A DNA stretch of 52,168 nt from positions 1-52,168 of the forward strand of contig CBDDCL010000011.1 of assembly GCA_965226245.1 (NCBI GenBank). The letters run 5' to 3'. Made by a program: the position numbers and the translations under genes. Under the pieces are notes generated by a model. It made no database searches, was not told the DNA's origin, and worked only from the letters and a program-made list of their open reading frames with translations. Positions 25,910 through 34,500 of this stretch are shown piece after piece (positions within the stretch are counted from its first letter, which is position 1; each line of letters starts with the position of its first letter). This DNA comes from CBDCYS01 sp965226245. Lineage in GTDB: Bacteria; Acidobacteriota; Terriglobia; Bryobacterales; UBA6623.

Positions 25910-25980
25910 ACCCTCCGCGCTGTGAACATTGCCAGGACGGAGCTTGGCCGCCAGACAGTCGCCGTCCCCTCTGTGTGTGA
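25910..25980 (-). pseudogene. IS1380-family transposase crumb
   Basis: The minus strand reads CLAAKLRPGNVHSAE, nearly the same as AAKLRPGNVHGAED of the larger remnant at 8.2-9.0 kb. The mini-element interrupts it right after this segment. Confidence 0.6.
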
Positions 25981-25985
25981 GGGTG

Positions 25986-26229
25986 CCGGGCCGGGCGTTC
26001 GTCGCTCCTGGGCCATCCTAGCGCGCCCCTGAGCCATCCTAGCGCGCCTCCGCATGTGCTTACGCCTCACCCGACTTCTTACAGGGCCAAGTGTTACGCC
26101 TCAGTGGTGGTGTTACATGGCCGGGTGGCACGCCTCAAACAGGGTGTGACAGGGCGTTTGCTGAGGATCGGACGTGTCCGTTCGCCAGATCGCACCCCCT
26201 CCAGTGGTCCATTATCTTGATAGATAACT
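25986..26229. repeat. Non-coding stretch with a short tandem repeat
   Basis: GCCATCCTAGCGCGCC occurs at 26012-26027 and again at 26033-26048 (21-bp period). Further on, variants of GTGTTACGCCTCA / GTGGCACGCCTCA recur at about 26091-26150. No gene is visible. These could be binding sites but nothing identifies the protein. Confidence 0.45.
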
Positions 26230-26280
26230 GTAATTATCACTCACGATAGGCGGGCGTGTCAAGGGGTGTTTTTGACTTGA
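26230..26280 (-). repeat. 51-bp inverted repeat, second copy
   Basis: Reverse complement of 18732-18782 with four mismatches. TTGACA and TGATAA at 17-bp spacing are preserved, so it can act as a promoter reading left, away from the AAA ATPase remnant, although no intact gene follows there. Confidence 0.8.
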
Positions 26281-26383
26281 GCTTTCGGATCAGCTTGATC
26301 ACGTCCTCATAGATTGTCTGGTTGTCGAGATCGTCCTCTGGCTGATCGATTATTACCACGTCGTTGTCCCGCTGACGTGACCG
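26237..26383 (-). pseudogene. C-terminal remnant of an AAA/ABC-type ATPase
   Basis: Reading leftward, VVIIDQPEDDLDNQTIYEDV then IKLIRKLKSK contains a Walker B with the extended QPEDDLDN loop. This is typical of SMC-like ATPases such as the TrlF-type PHP/AAA proteins and other defence-linked ATPases. The body of the gene is lost: an IS3-family end abuts at about 26373-26384. The final codons overlap the 51-bp repeat, so the repeat sits exactly at the gene's 3' end. Confidence 0.6.
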
Positions 26384-26858
26384 GGGTTTTTTGTACCAGG
26401 TGAAATGAGAGAGAATTCACCTGAGAAGGAGCCCCGATCATGTCGACGAAGAGGTATAAGCCGGAGCAGGTTGTAAACCTCCTACGGCAGATCGAAGTGC
26501 AGATCGCGAACGGGAAGAAGGTGCCCCAAGCCTGCAAAGAAGCCGGAAACCACACCCAGACCTACTATCGCTGGCGGAAGGAGTACGGAGGACTGAAGCT
26601 AGACCAAGCCAGACGGCTGAAGGAATTGGAGAAGGAGAATGCGCGACTGAAACGGGTAGTGGCGGAGCTGTCGATAGAGAAGCAGGTACTGCGGGATGTG
26701 GCGCAGGGAAACTTGTAAGCCCTGAGCGGCAGCGTGGATGCGGTCGGACTGCAGTCGTATCGCTGGCCACGTCGAAAGAACATTGTCTGTTCCGGGCCAT
26801 GATGAAAATCCGCGCGCCACTCCGACCCGCAGCTTAGCGCCAATCCGTTGGGACGACG
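26373..26858 (+). mobile_element. IS3-family element, left part only
   Basis: A left terminus-like stretch (TGACGTGACCGGGG, then TTTTTTGTACCAGG and GAGAGAGAATTC) is followed by an intact orfA. orfB and the right terminus are absent; unrelated sequence begins soon after 26718. Related solo ends are at 27649 and 30640. Confidence 0.6.
26440..26718 (+). CDS. IS3-family transposase subunit A (OrfA)
   Basis: 92 residues: MSTKRYKPEQVVNLLRQIEV begins the HTH (residues 5-55, with QACKEAGNHTQTYYRWRKEY). A leucine-zipper helix follows (LKELEKENARLKRVVAELSI). This is the standard OrfA of the IS3 group that makes an OrfAB fusion by frameshifting. orfB is missing here, so the element cannot move by itself. 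It is a different lineage from the IS at 29-30 kb. Confidence 0.88.
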   Translation: MSTKRYKPEQVVNLLRQIEVQIANGKKVPQACKEAGNHTQTYYRWRKEYGGLKLDQARRLKELEKENARLKRVVAELSIEKQVLRDVAQGNL

Positions 26859-27596
26859 ATGACTGACTCCGAACAATTTAAGAGCGCACTGGAAGTTTTC
26901 CGCGGTGAGGTGGAGACGGCGGCGCAGTGTTTCTATTCATGGCTCTCCATTCGCGAAGTAGCGAAACAAAACAAGTCCGTTTTCGAGTTCCTGAATCAGA
27001 ACGCACTCTTCTGGAATACGGTTCTAGGTAGCTTGCAGACATCCGCGTTTATTGCACTTGGCCGAGTCTTCGATCAAAGTCCGAATCACAATCTCGATAG
27101 AATGTTTGTGATCGCCAAGCGGCATCCAACGATCTTCTCGAAGGCAGAGCTGGAAAAGCGCAAGAAGAACCTCTCGTCGAACGCATCTGAGTGGATCGAC
27201 GAGTTTCTTCAAGATGTGTACGAGCCAACGGCAAGAGATTTCCGCCGGCTAAGAGGACACATCACGAAGTATCGCAAGATCTACGCGACGAATTATCGCG
27301 ACTTACGGCACAAGTGGTTTGCACACAAAGAAGTGGCCGGCGGTGCCGATCTGGAAGCGCTAATAGGTCGTACGAGCGTGAAGGAGATGCAGCAACTAGT
27401 CGTGTTCCTGATCAAACTCCACGAAGCCCTCTGGCAACTCCTTTTCAATGGCCGAAAGCCCGTCCTGCGTCCGCTGCGCTATTCTGCAAGGCGCATCATC
27501 CGAGTGCCGTCGATTTCGATCGGGAGCACGAGCGTACACGAACGGATCATCACAGAGGTTGGCAAGGTTCTACTGGGCGCGTGCGCGGCCCAATGA
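26859..27596 (+). CDS. AbiU2-like HEPN protein, possible abortive-infection effector
   Basis: 245 residues, all-helical in appearance. LQTSAFIALGRVFDQSPNHN and, later, YATNYRDLRHKWFAHKEVAG match the HEPN AbiU2-type domain. The RDLRHKWFAH segment holds the Arg-x(4-6)-His motif that forms the RNase site in active HEPN proteins (Arg and His near residues 148-155). AbiU2 is named from a lactococcal phage-abortive system. It stands alone between two IS3-family ends, with no toxin-antitoxin partner evident. The function as a phage-defence gene is inference. Confidence 0.65.
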   Translation: MTDSEQFKSALEVFRGEVETAAQCFYSWLSIREVAKQNKSVFEFLNQNALFWNTVLGSLQTSAFIALGRVFDQSPNHNLDRMFVIAKRHPTIFSKAELEKRKKNLSSNASEWIDEFLQDVYEPTARDFRRLRGHITKYRKIYATNYRDLRHKWFAHKEVAGGADLEALIGRTSVKEMQQLVVFLIKLHEALWQLLFNGRKPVLRPLRYSARRIIRVPSISIGSTSVHERIITEVGKVLLGACAAQ

Positions 27597-27648
27597 GTGG
27601 CTGCACCAGCTGGCAGCCACGGGTTTTCTTGAATCAAGAAGGAGTTGA

Positions 27649-27715
27649 CCTGACCGGCCCTTTTTGTACCAAGTGGAAAGAGAGAGAATCCACTGGAAGA
27701 GGAAGTCAGGTCACT
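27649..27715 (+). repeat. Solo IS3-like terminus
   Basis: TGACCTGACCGGCCCTTTTT then GTACCAAGTGGAAAGAGAGAG parallels the left end at 26373-26440 with several changes; it ends in GTCAGGTCA. No transposase gene adjoins. With the partial IS at 26.4 kb it brackets the AbiU2-like gene. Confidence 0.5.
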
Positions 27716-27811
27716 GGCGCAGGAATGGACCGCAATCAAGGGTCGGCCGAATTGGTCCGCTACCCGGAACTTGGACCACCGTGCGGGTGGTCACTGTTCC
27801 CCAGGATAGAA

Positions 27812-28567
27812 TCATAACCAGAATCGGATGCCTGCCTCAATATGGTCGGCATCGATCGGCGCACCCCGACTGGAGCGAAAACGATAACCAAAGCGGAACT
27901 CCACGCGCTTGGAGGCCCGAACCAAGAGGCCTGCCATGAGCTGATAGGCAAACCGGGAATCCTCGTATGCGACTGTAGTCCTGAGAGGTCCGGCGGGAAG
28001 GCCGATGATGGGAACGCCCGTGGTTCCCAGTTCGTTCTCAACGGTGAACGTGGAGGTGAAGACCCCATCATGGAAGAAGGCTCCAACACCAAAACCGGCA
28101 TAGGGACTCACTCTCCATTTGGGATAGCGGTAGTAGACATTGCCCATGAGGGACCGGGTCTTGATTTCTCCGTCGCCTTCTATGGTGATCGAGGGAAAGG
28201 GGATTTCAAAACCTTCAAAACCGATCACCCCACCGATATTGTCGATAGGATCGCCGATACTTGTGGACGCATCAACCAGAGACATATCGACTCTCTGGTG
28301 CCCCCATTCAATCTCGGTCGAGAAGCCCTCTTTGAAGGCGTAGCCAAAGGCCGCTGTAAAACCGCCCCCAGCTTCAAAATTGTTCCCCGGACCGCCGAGG
28401 CCGCCCGATTGGACCTTCGGGTCGTATGGAAAAACGGCTGATCCAGCAAACCCGAGGTAGAACCGACCGTCTTCGTCAGTCTCCTGCGCACTCAGAGGGC
28501 TATACCAGGGCAAGACAACGAGTAGGATGAGAAAATATCGGTGCAGGTTCATTGTTGCCATCTTCAA
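27812..28567 (-). CDS. Outer-membrane beta-barrel protein
   Basis: 251 residues. A signal peptide (HRYFLILLVVLPWYSPLSAQ) is followed by alternating hydrophobic/hydrophilic strands with aromatic girdles (FYLGFAGSAVFPYD, AAFGYAFKEGFSTEIEWGHQ, YAGFGVGAFFHDGV, RVEFRFGYRFRSSRG). The C-terminus HIEAGIRFWL ends in an aromatic-Leu, suited to the BAM machinery. It resembles small OmpA/OmpW-like barrels. A TTG at 28567 has GGAG at 6-bp spacing; an ATG at 28561 is the alternative. It indicates a Gram-negative host. The ligand is unknown. Confidence 0.85.
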   Translation of the reverse strand: MKMATMNLHRYFLILLVVLPWYSPLSAQETDEDGRFYLGFAGSAVFPYDPKVQSGGLGGPGNNFEAGGGFTAAFGYAFKEGFSTEIEWGHQRVDMSLVDASTSIGDPIDNIGGVIGFEGFEIPFPSITIEGDGEIKTRSLMGNVYYRYPKWRVSPYAGFGVGAFFHDGVFTSTFTVENELGTTGVPIIGLPAGPLRTTVAYEDSRFAYQLMAGLLVRASKRVEFRFGYRFRSSRGAPIDADHIEAGIRFWL

Positions 28568-28699
28568 CTACGTCTCCTTTCCAAACTCATCCCCAGTGAA
28601 TCCAGTACTCTTAAGACAGTTTCATGGGGAGGCGATAGAAAATAGTACATATTGGCCCTACCTTACCAAAGCTTCGTCGATGATGACATCTCAATCTCT

Positions 28700-28812
28700 C
28701 GCGAGGGGTTCCGGAACACATTCGTTCCGACAACGGACCAGAGTTCATCGCCCGGGAATTGCGACAGTGGCTGGCAAAACTAGGGACCGCGACGCTGTAC
28801 ATCGAACCGGGG
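28700..28812 (+). pseudogene. IS3-family OrfB fragment
   Basis: The frame reads GVPEHIRSDNGPEFIARELR then QWLAKLGTATLYIEPG, the catalytic DDE middle block of IS3-group integrase-type transposases. Nothing before or after matches. It differs from the IS at 29-30 kb, which has YLRSDNGSAF at this point. The surrounding 28.6-28.98 kb otherwise shows no gene. Confidence 0.75.
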
Positions 28813-29003
28813 TTGCGATACTTCCTACCATGGGCTCTCTGCTCCTACAAACCCGTCTAGCAGCGCGCATAGCTCCATTAGGACCTGTGTAACGTTCGTT
28901 TCCGTTCCGTTTTCTGTCCGTATGACCATTCCATTGGTTGTAATACACCCTTCCGGATATTGCCCCTTGAAAAGATGGCCGTACCGACATGACCTGCCCC
29001 CGG

Positions 29004-29926
29004 TTATTGGTCCACCTTCCATGTTAGTCCATACGCCGTTGCAGCCGGGTGGAGCGGAGCGGAACCCGGCGGTAACGGCAGGATCACTTCCGGGGCTGGC
29101 GGCCGGTAGCCCAACGCGCTGTGCGGGCGAACTCTGTTATACTCCCGCCGCCATCCCTCAATCAACACCTTCGCTTCCCGCAAGGTGTAAAAGATCTCTC
29201 CATTCAGAAACTCGTCTCGAAACTTCCCGTTAAACGATTCTACATACCCGTTTTCCCAGGGGCTCGCAGGCTCGATGAACAGGGGTTTTACCCCGACCCG
29301 TTCCAGCCAGTCCCGCACCAACCGAGCGGCGAACGCGGACCCATTATCCGAGCGAAGGTAATCGGGAACTCCTCGCTCCACAAACAAGGCTGCCAGCCGT
29401 TCCAAAACACTCATCGAATCGGCTCGCCGTTCTACGTCGATCGCCAAACACTCTCACGTGCATTCATCCACCACCGTCAAGATCTTCAGTGGACGACCAT
29501 CGTGGGTTCGATCTGCCACAAAATCGTACGCCCAGACATGATCTTGCCAGCACGGTCTTAACCGAAGGCACGACCCATCGTTCAACCACAGCCGGCCTCT
29601 GCGGGGCTGTTTCTTCGGCACTTTCAGTCCCTCCTGCCGCCAGATTCTCTCTACCCGCTTGTGGTTCACCCGCCACCCCTCCCGGCGCAACAGCGCCGTG
29701 ATCCGCCGATAGCCATAACGGCCGTACTCGCCGGCTAACTGCAGCATCCGAGTTACCAGGCTCGGTTCATCCTGTGGCGCCAAGGTTCGATGCCGTTGCG
29801 TGGATCGATTCTGTCCTACCACCCGACACGCCCGCCGCTCCGACACCCCCATGGCTTGGCAGACATGCTTCACTGCCTGCCGCCGTCGGGGCGGGCTCAG
29901 CAGTTTCCCGAGGATGTCTCCTTCAG
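29004..29926 (-). pseudogene. IS3-family OrfB transposase with one nonsense codon
   Basis: The integrase-type transposase reads from about 29926 (LLSPPRRRQAVKHVCQAMGV) through LKILTVVDECT to a TGA at 29454-29456. It then continues in the same frame as ECLAIDVERRADSMSVLERL, with YLRSDNGSAF, ASPWENGYVESFNGKFRDEF and RPHSALGYRPP, to 29004. In relatives that codon is Arg (T-R-E-C-L-A), so CGA to TGA explains the stop. All DDE residues are otherwise present. The 5' boundary is approximate because OrfB is normally made by frameshift from OrfA. Confidence 0.85.
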
Positions 29927-30175
29927 AATCGCAAGGTCCAACGCCTGATCTGCTACCAACTTCTTCAGTCGGCCATTCTCCCGTTCCAGTTCCTTCAGAC
30001 GCCTCACCTGATCCACTCGTAAGCTCCCGTACTCCTTCCGCCATCGGTAATCGGTCTGCTCCGTAATTCCCAACTTCCGACAGACCCCTCCCCTTGTCTG
30101 GCCCTTGGCCAGCTCCACTTCCGCCTCTCGTAGATGTCGGATGATCTGTTCGGCTGGATATCGCTTCTTCGGCAT
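29897..30175 (-). CDS. IS3-family transposase subunit A (OrfA)
   Basis: 92 residues: MPKKRYPAEQIIRHLREAEV, HTH in GGVCRKLGITEQTDYRWRKE, then the zipper LKELERENGRLKKLVADQAL. Intact, with AGGAATG-type leader shared by the 20.4-kb remnant. It could still bind IS ends and repress or be rescued by an intact OrfAB elsewhere. Confidence 0.9.
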   Translation of the reverse strand: MPKKRYPAEQIIRHLREAEVELAKGQTRGGVCRKLGITEQTDYRWRKEYGSLRVDQVRRLKELERENGRLKKLVADQALDLAILKETSSGNC

Positions 30176-30256
30176 TCCTCCCCCCTTCCATGTCCAGTCC
30201 GTACCCTAACCTCTAACTTATCAACTGGACCGATTTAAGGGGGGCAGGTCAGCCTA

Positions 30257-30407
30257 CGGTTCATCCCCGCGCTTGCGGGGAACAGTTATCGGCACCTTCC
30301 TTGATCTTGTCTCCAACCGGTTCATCCCCGCGCTTGCGGGGAACAGTACGGACGTTCACGGCTTACGCTGGCAGTGGGCGGTTCATCCCCGCGCTTGCGG
30401 GGAACAG
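30257..30407 (+). CRISPR. Orphan type I-E-like CRISPR mini-array (3 repeats, 2 spacers)
   Basis: 29-nt repeats start at 30257, 30318 and 30379, identical, beginning CGGTTCATCC and ending GCGGGGAACAG with the CCCCGCGCTTGCGGGG palindrome. The two spacers are 32 nt each, giving the 61-nt period of type I-E. A third 32-nt stretch follows but no fourth repeat. No cas genes occur in the window. The left edge is cut by the IS3-family element. Confidence 0.93.
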
Positions 30408-30498
30408 GAAGGCTTTCCGGTCCCGACGCTCGGCCAGCATTACTCCGGCTTCAACGCTTTTATGGACTCGCCCAGGTAAGGTTTGGTCAAAGAATTGA

Positions 30499-30534
30499 TC
30501 TCCCCTAACTCCGGTGAGGGGCGCGGATTGAAAC
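30499..30534 (-). CRISPR. Solitary repeat of a second CRISPR family (type I-C/III-like)
   Basis: On the minus strand it starts GTTTCAATCCGCGCCCCTCA and continues with a CCCCT/AGGGG palindrome. GTTTCAATCC is the classic start of such repeats when read in this orientation. Only one copy is seen, so this is a remnant or chance similarity. Confidence 0.5.
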
Positions 30535-30583
30535 CCTTGCACTGACCGACACACCTTCAGCCTTCGGCACTGTGTGGAATAGT

Positions 30584-30609
30584 CTGTGATGCCGAAAGGC
30601 GTTGAGCAC
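30584..30609 (-). CRISPR. Solitary repeat-like motif of a third CRISPR family
   Basis: Minus strand GTGCTCAACGCCTTTCGGCA then TCACAG, with a GCC-TTTC-GGC stem. It sits about 49 nt from the neighbouring I-C-like repeat. The pattern resembles repeats I know from other arrays, but a single copy cannot prove it. Confidence 0.4.
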
Positions 30610-30639
30610 TGACCGTTCTGGAACTTCACCGCGAGATTA

Positions 30640-30718
30640 GTACAAAAATGCCGGTCCGCTCACTGTGATATAACTCTCTCACTGGCACTGGTACAAAATA
30701 TCGGTCTGGTCACGGTTC
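30640..30718 (-). repeat. Pair of IS3-like terminal sequences
   Basis: Read on the minus strand: TGACCAGACCGATATTTTGT then ACCAGTGCCAGTGAGAGAG, and again GACCGGCATTTTTGTACTA. Both echo the ends at 26373 and 27649. No transposase gene adjoins. Confidence 0.4.
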
Positions 30719-30765
30719 GTTGTGCTCATAGCCGATAGTGCGACAGAACCTTGCGGGGGTGAGTG

Positions 30766-31353
30766 ATGCTTACGCTGAAGAACAGATTTGTTAGGGATGC
30801 GGTCTCGGCTTTCCTCTGCATCTCCCTCGCTTTATCGACGCAAGTTTTCGGACAAAACATTCCCAAGGGGATCAAATATCTGGGAGGGCCTGGGTTTGAT
30901 GATGAAGCTATAAAGAAGGTAAAAGGTTCCTGGGACAACAGCATGATGATTACTGAAGAGCAAATAACGTTGAGCTTCAAGAAGCACCAACTTCCGATGG
31001 AAGAAATTCCCATTTCGAACGTGACGAGAATTACCTACGGTCAAGCTACTACCAGGCGTGTCGGAAAATGGATTGCTGTCGGCATTCTACTTGCCCCGGT
31101 TGCTTTGTTTGGCCTATTCCACAAGTCGAGGCAGCATCGCGTGTTGATCGAATGGACAGATGGTGAAAGTCGGGATCGTGGAATGTTGATGCAGGTACAC
31201 AAAGATCAGTTCGTGGGGTTACTAAATGGCCTAGCGTTTCAAAGCAGGCAGCCTATTTATTCCGATGCTGATGATAAGGAGTGGCTATTCAAAAACGGAG
31301 TGAGGGCTGAATTGGACGACCAATCTTCGGATGACCAGGGCCCAGGTGATTAG
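30766..31353 (+). CDS. Hypothetical exported or membrane protein
   Basis: 195 residues. A signal-peptide-like start (AVSAFLCISLALSTQVFGQ) ends near residue 30. A membrane helix lies near 102-117 (WIAVGILLAPVALFGLF), and flanking it are strand-rich segments (ENSM-type: SMMITEEQITLSFKKH, HRVLIEWTDGE) that resemble a split PH-like fold. The acidic tail ends at 31353. I do not recognise a named family. It lies alone to the left of the defence island. Confidence 0.6.
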   Translation: MLTLKNRFVRDAVSAFLCISLALSTQVFGQNIPKGIKYLGGPGFDDEAIKKVKGSWDNSMMITEEQITLSFKKHQLPMEEIPISNVTRITYGQATTRRVGKWIAVGILLAPVALFGLFHKSRQHRVLIEWTDGESRDRGMLMQVHKDQFVGLLNGLAFQSRQPIYSDADDKEWLFKNGVRAELDDQSSDDQGPGD

Positions 31354-31469
31354 ACCGAGTCTCCAGGCACTGCTATAAGGAACGGGACATCCATGGGCAT
31401 CATCATCACCAATCTGCGAGGCGACCGGGCTTTATTGACCGGCGGGAAGTGATGATCGAGCACCTCTAT

Positions 31470-31500
31470 GATCGAGAAAAGGATCTGGAGTCGTTCGGCT
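31470..31500 (+). repeat. 31-nt direct repeat, left copy
   Basis: GATCGAGAAAAGGATCTGGA then GTCGTTCGGCT; 29 of 31 bases match the copy at 49424-49454. The two copies bracket the 18-kb defence island. Confidence 0.7.
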
Positions 31501-31555
31501 GGCGTCAAGTGCTGGCGGACTGGCTGAGAAGCATCCACTCCGCACTCAGCACATG

Positions 31556-34500
31556 CTATCTGCGCATACCACTCAGGAACTCGTCCACGTACGGAAAACT
31601 CCTCTCCAGGATCTCCAGCAACATCGTGCCGACCTGCGTGGTCAGCCGTTTGAGATCAAAGCACTCCAAGACCGCACGCAGATGATCGTCACTACCAGAC
31701 GGAAAACTGTGCCGTTCCAACAGATACCTGGCGACGACCTGTAGCTCGCTCGGTGGAAGCTCCTCGAATGACCGCGGCCCCCTGCTGCGTAACCTGATTG
31801 GCGGGCTCCCCTTCACTCTGACTACGGAGAAAAGGATGCCGCTCTTGCCGGTCTCATCTTCACAAACAAGACGTCCCTGTTGAATGACATGGAAAAGCGC
31901 TTTGTTCATGGTGCTCTTGAGCTCATGGCCCATTCGCTTGATGCCGCAACCCCGCAGGTAAATGTCGTAGGCTCGTTTCGCAGTCACTGGGCCTTCGACC
32001 TCGACGATCCGGACAATGCCTTCCGAGACTCCATGCTTGTTGACGTTGCGAGGGTCATTTCCAGGAGTGCCGGAATACTCCACATAATCGCTGAATACCA
32101 GATCGGCGCAACGCGAGTTGACCGAAGAAACGATCACTTGCGCATTGCCAAAGAGATTCCCGTCCCCAGTCGATGGATGCCTCCGAGCTTCTACTGGAGG
32201 CGAATCTGCGCTTGCTGAACTGGTTCGTGCCGACGATTCCTTGAGAATCGGTGACTGAGCGATCTCAATAACTTCAACAGGCATCACAGTGCCCTGTCCA
32301 ACCGTCGGCTCAATGCGAGAAGATACGACGCGGTGCTCAGTATGAACACTCCTCGGTGCGCCTTCGGTCCCAATCGGTTCGATGCCGCGCTCGGCTAACG
32401 CCTTCAAGAGGTCGTTCAGCATGTCGTTTCGTCGGCGGATGAAGGCGGAGGCGAAACACCGCCAGAACACCAACCCGGCGCGCTCCAGGACGCGCTGACG
32501 CTGCATGTCGTCGACCCACTTGTCTGGGCCGTGGTACTTGTCGCCGTCACACTCGACCGCTAACCGGGTGTCATTGTGTCCCTCCACCACCATGTCGATG
32601 CGGTACTGGGCGACCTGCACTTGAGGCGTCACTAAGTAGCCGCGCTGCGTGAGTTCGTCGTACATCTCGCGTTCGAAAGGCGACTCGCAAAGCGTGCGCA
32701 GGTCCTCCACGCGCATCTCATCCTGGGCGAAGGGCGTCACGAAGTGTGCGATGAGACTGCGCCGAAACCGGTCCGCCTCGCTAAGATGCTCCAGTGCCAC
32801 CGAACGCACCAGGTACATCCGGTCCCTCGCGCGCGAAGCCGCCACGTTGAAACGTTGGGCGAAAGTATCGCGGGAGAGCGGCGCGCCGACCTTGTTGGGC
32901 GCCGACACCATCGAGAGAAACATGATGTCCCGCTCTTTGCCCTGGAACGTGCGTGCATCGCCACAAGCGATGCGATGGCGCTGCAGTACTTCCGGCCCGA
33001 GCTCGTCGGTCAGCCGCTCCCATATAAACAAGGCCTGCTTGTTCGCGAGCAGCGAGACGACCCCGATGGAGCGGCCGCCCAGGTGTAGGTCAGACACAAT
33101 GGCCTTGATTTCATCTACGATGAATCGCGCCTCGGGCAGATTGACGTCGCCCTTTCGGTAGCCGTCTTCCACCACCACATCGATGAGGGGAGGGTCAAGA
33201 CGCTCGGAGGCTTTCGGTATGCGCAGCGGCCGCAGCTCGTGATTGTAGAACTCGCGCTTGGAGTACTCGATGATCGGGCCGACACAGCGGAAATGCTCCT
33301 TCAGCATCACCGCGCTCTTGGCGAACACTACTTTGAACAGGTCATAGATGGAGCGCTCTGGCGACATCTGCGGGCGGTAGGCTTCCACCTGATTGCCGAG
33401 GAAGCGACTCATGAGGCTGCGAATCTTCTCCTCCTCGAGCCCCACCCCTTCCGGAGAGACTTGCTTGTCGTCGCCGACGATAAGCAATTTCTTCGCCCGC
33501 AACAAGGAAGGCAATGCCGTTAGGTCCGATTGCGACGCTTCGTCGATGACGACGAGGTCGAAGCAGCCCAGTTCTGCAGGCAGCGATTCGGATACGCGGT
33601 AGTGCGGCATTATCCAGCACGGAACTGCAGGGTTCGCCTGCGATGCCGCCATGCGCGCATCATGCCGATAGCGCACTGCGCGCTTGCCACCGCCCCTGCC
33701 GATTTTCTGAATGGCGTTTAGATACGCCTGCAGAGCGGCCCGAATGCTGGGCGAAGCGTGCTCTGCGAGTTTCAGCCACGTCCGCTTCACAACGACATCG
33801 CGATAGGCGCGCGACAAATCGCCCTCCACTTCGCGGCGATCCTTCGCCAACCTCTTCAGTTCTTCTTGTGCGTCAATCGATTTGAGGTAGGTGTCCAGGC
33901 GCCTCAGCCGCCAAGCGCTGCGCCAGTGGTCTGGTAGAAGGCCATCCACCGTGCCCTCAAGCGGTCGTTTGAGCGACGCCGCGTACTTAGGCGCCCCTGA
34001 GGCCTCAACTTTGCCGCAAACCTCATGCAGCGCGGCCAGATGCGTGCCCAGGCCCAGCACGCGAGATAGCTCCGCCATCAACGTCGCCCACCCAGCCTGC
34101 ATCCGGGCGTCTTCAATCTCAGGATTGCCTAGCGTCTCGGCTAGAAACCGGCGGATGTCCTCTACGACGCGGCCCGTGCGGCCTTCCAGTACCTTCTGAA
34201 AGCGCTCCTTGTGAACCCAGACGTTGGCGAGGCGGTTCTTGGTGAGGTGGTGCCGCACCGCTTTCCCCAGCTCAGCGAGCCGCTGCGTGTTATCCGCCAG
34301 GTCGTGGACATGATCCCAGTTGGGGAAAACCAGAGAAGCTGCAGCGCAGAGTTCGCGTTCTGCCTTTACTGCGCCCTTTATCTTGAGGTAGAGGGCGTAG
34401 GCCTGGGAGGCTGCCAGGCCGCTTTCCGGCTTGTCCCCCGGTACGGTTTCAAGTGGAAGTTCGAGGGCAAGAGTGTTCCACCGCAAGGCCAGTTCGCGCA

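Larger units (their letters stand above)
28990..30251 (-). mobile_element. IS3-family insertion sequence, full length but inactivated (1262 bp)
   Basis: Termini TGACCTGCCCCCGGTTATTG (left) and, inverted, TGACCTGCCCCCCTTAAATC (right) define the ends. It encodes OrfA and OrfB. The flanks (CGACA on the left, GCCTA on the right) show no target duplication, so the element or its flanks have recombined. The right end abuts a CRISPR repeat five bases away. Copies of the right end are at 20.4 kb and 25.8 kb. Confidence 0.88.

Noticed and set aside
29454..29456. Selenocysteine or programmed readthrough at the in-frame TGA of the IS3-family OrfB
   Set aside because: No stem-loop resembling a SECIS element follows and relatives have Arg at this codon; a nonsense mutation is simpler.
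30273..30479. Short plus-strand proteins across the CRISPR array (FIPALAG- and HPRACGE-type repeats)
   Set aside because: They are translations of the CRISPR repeats, a well-known annotation artefact.
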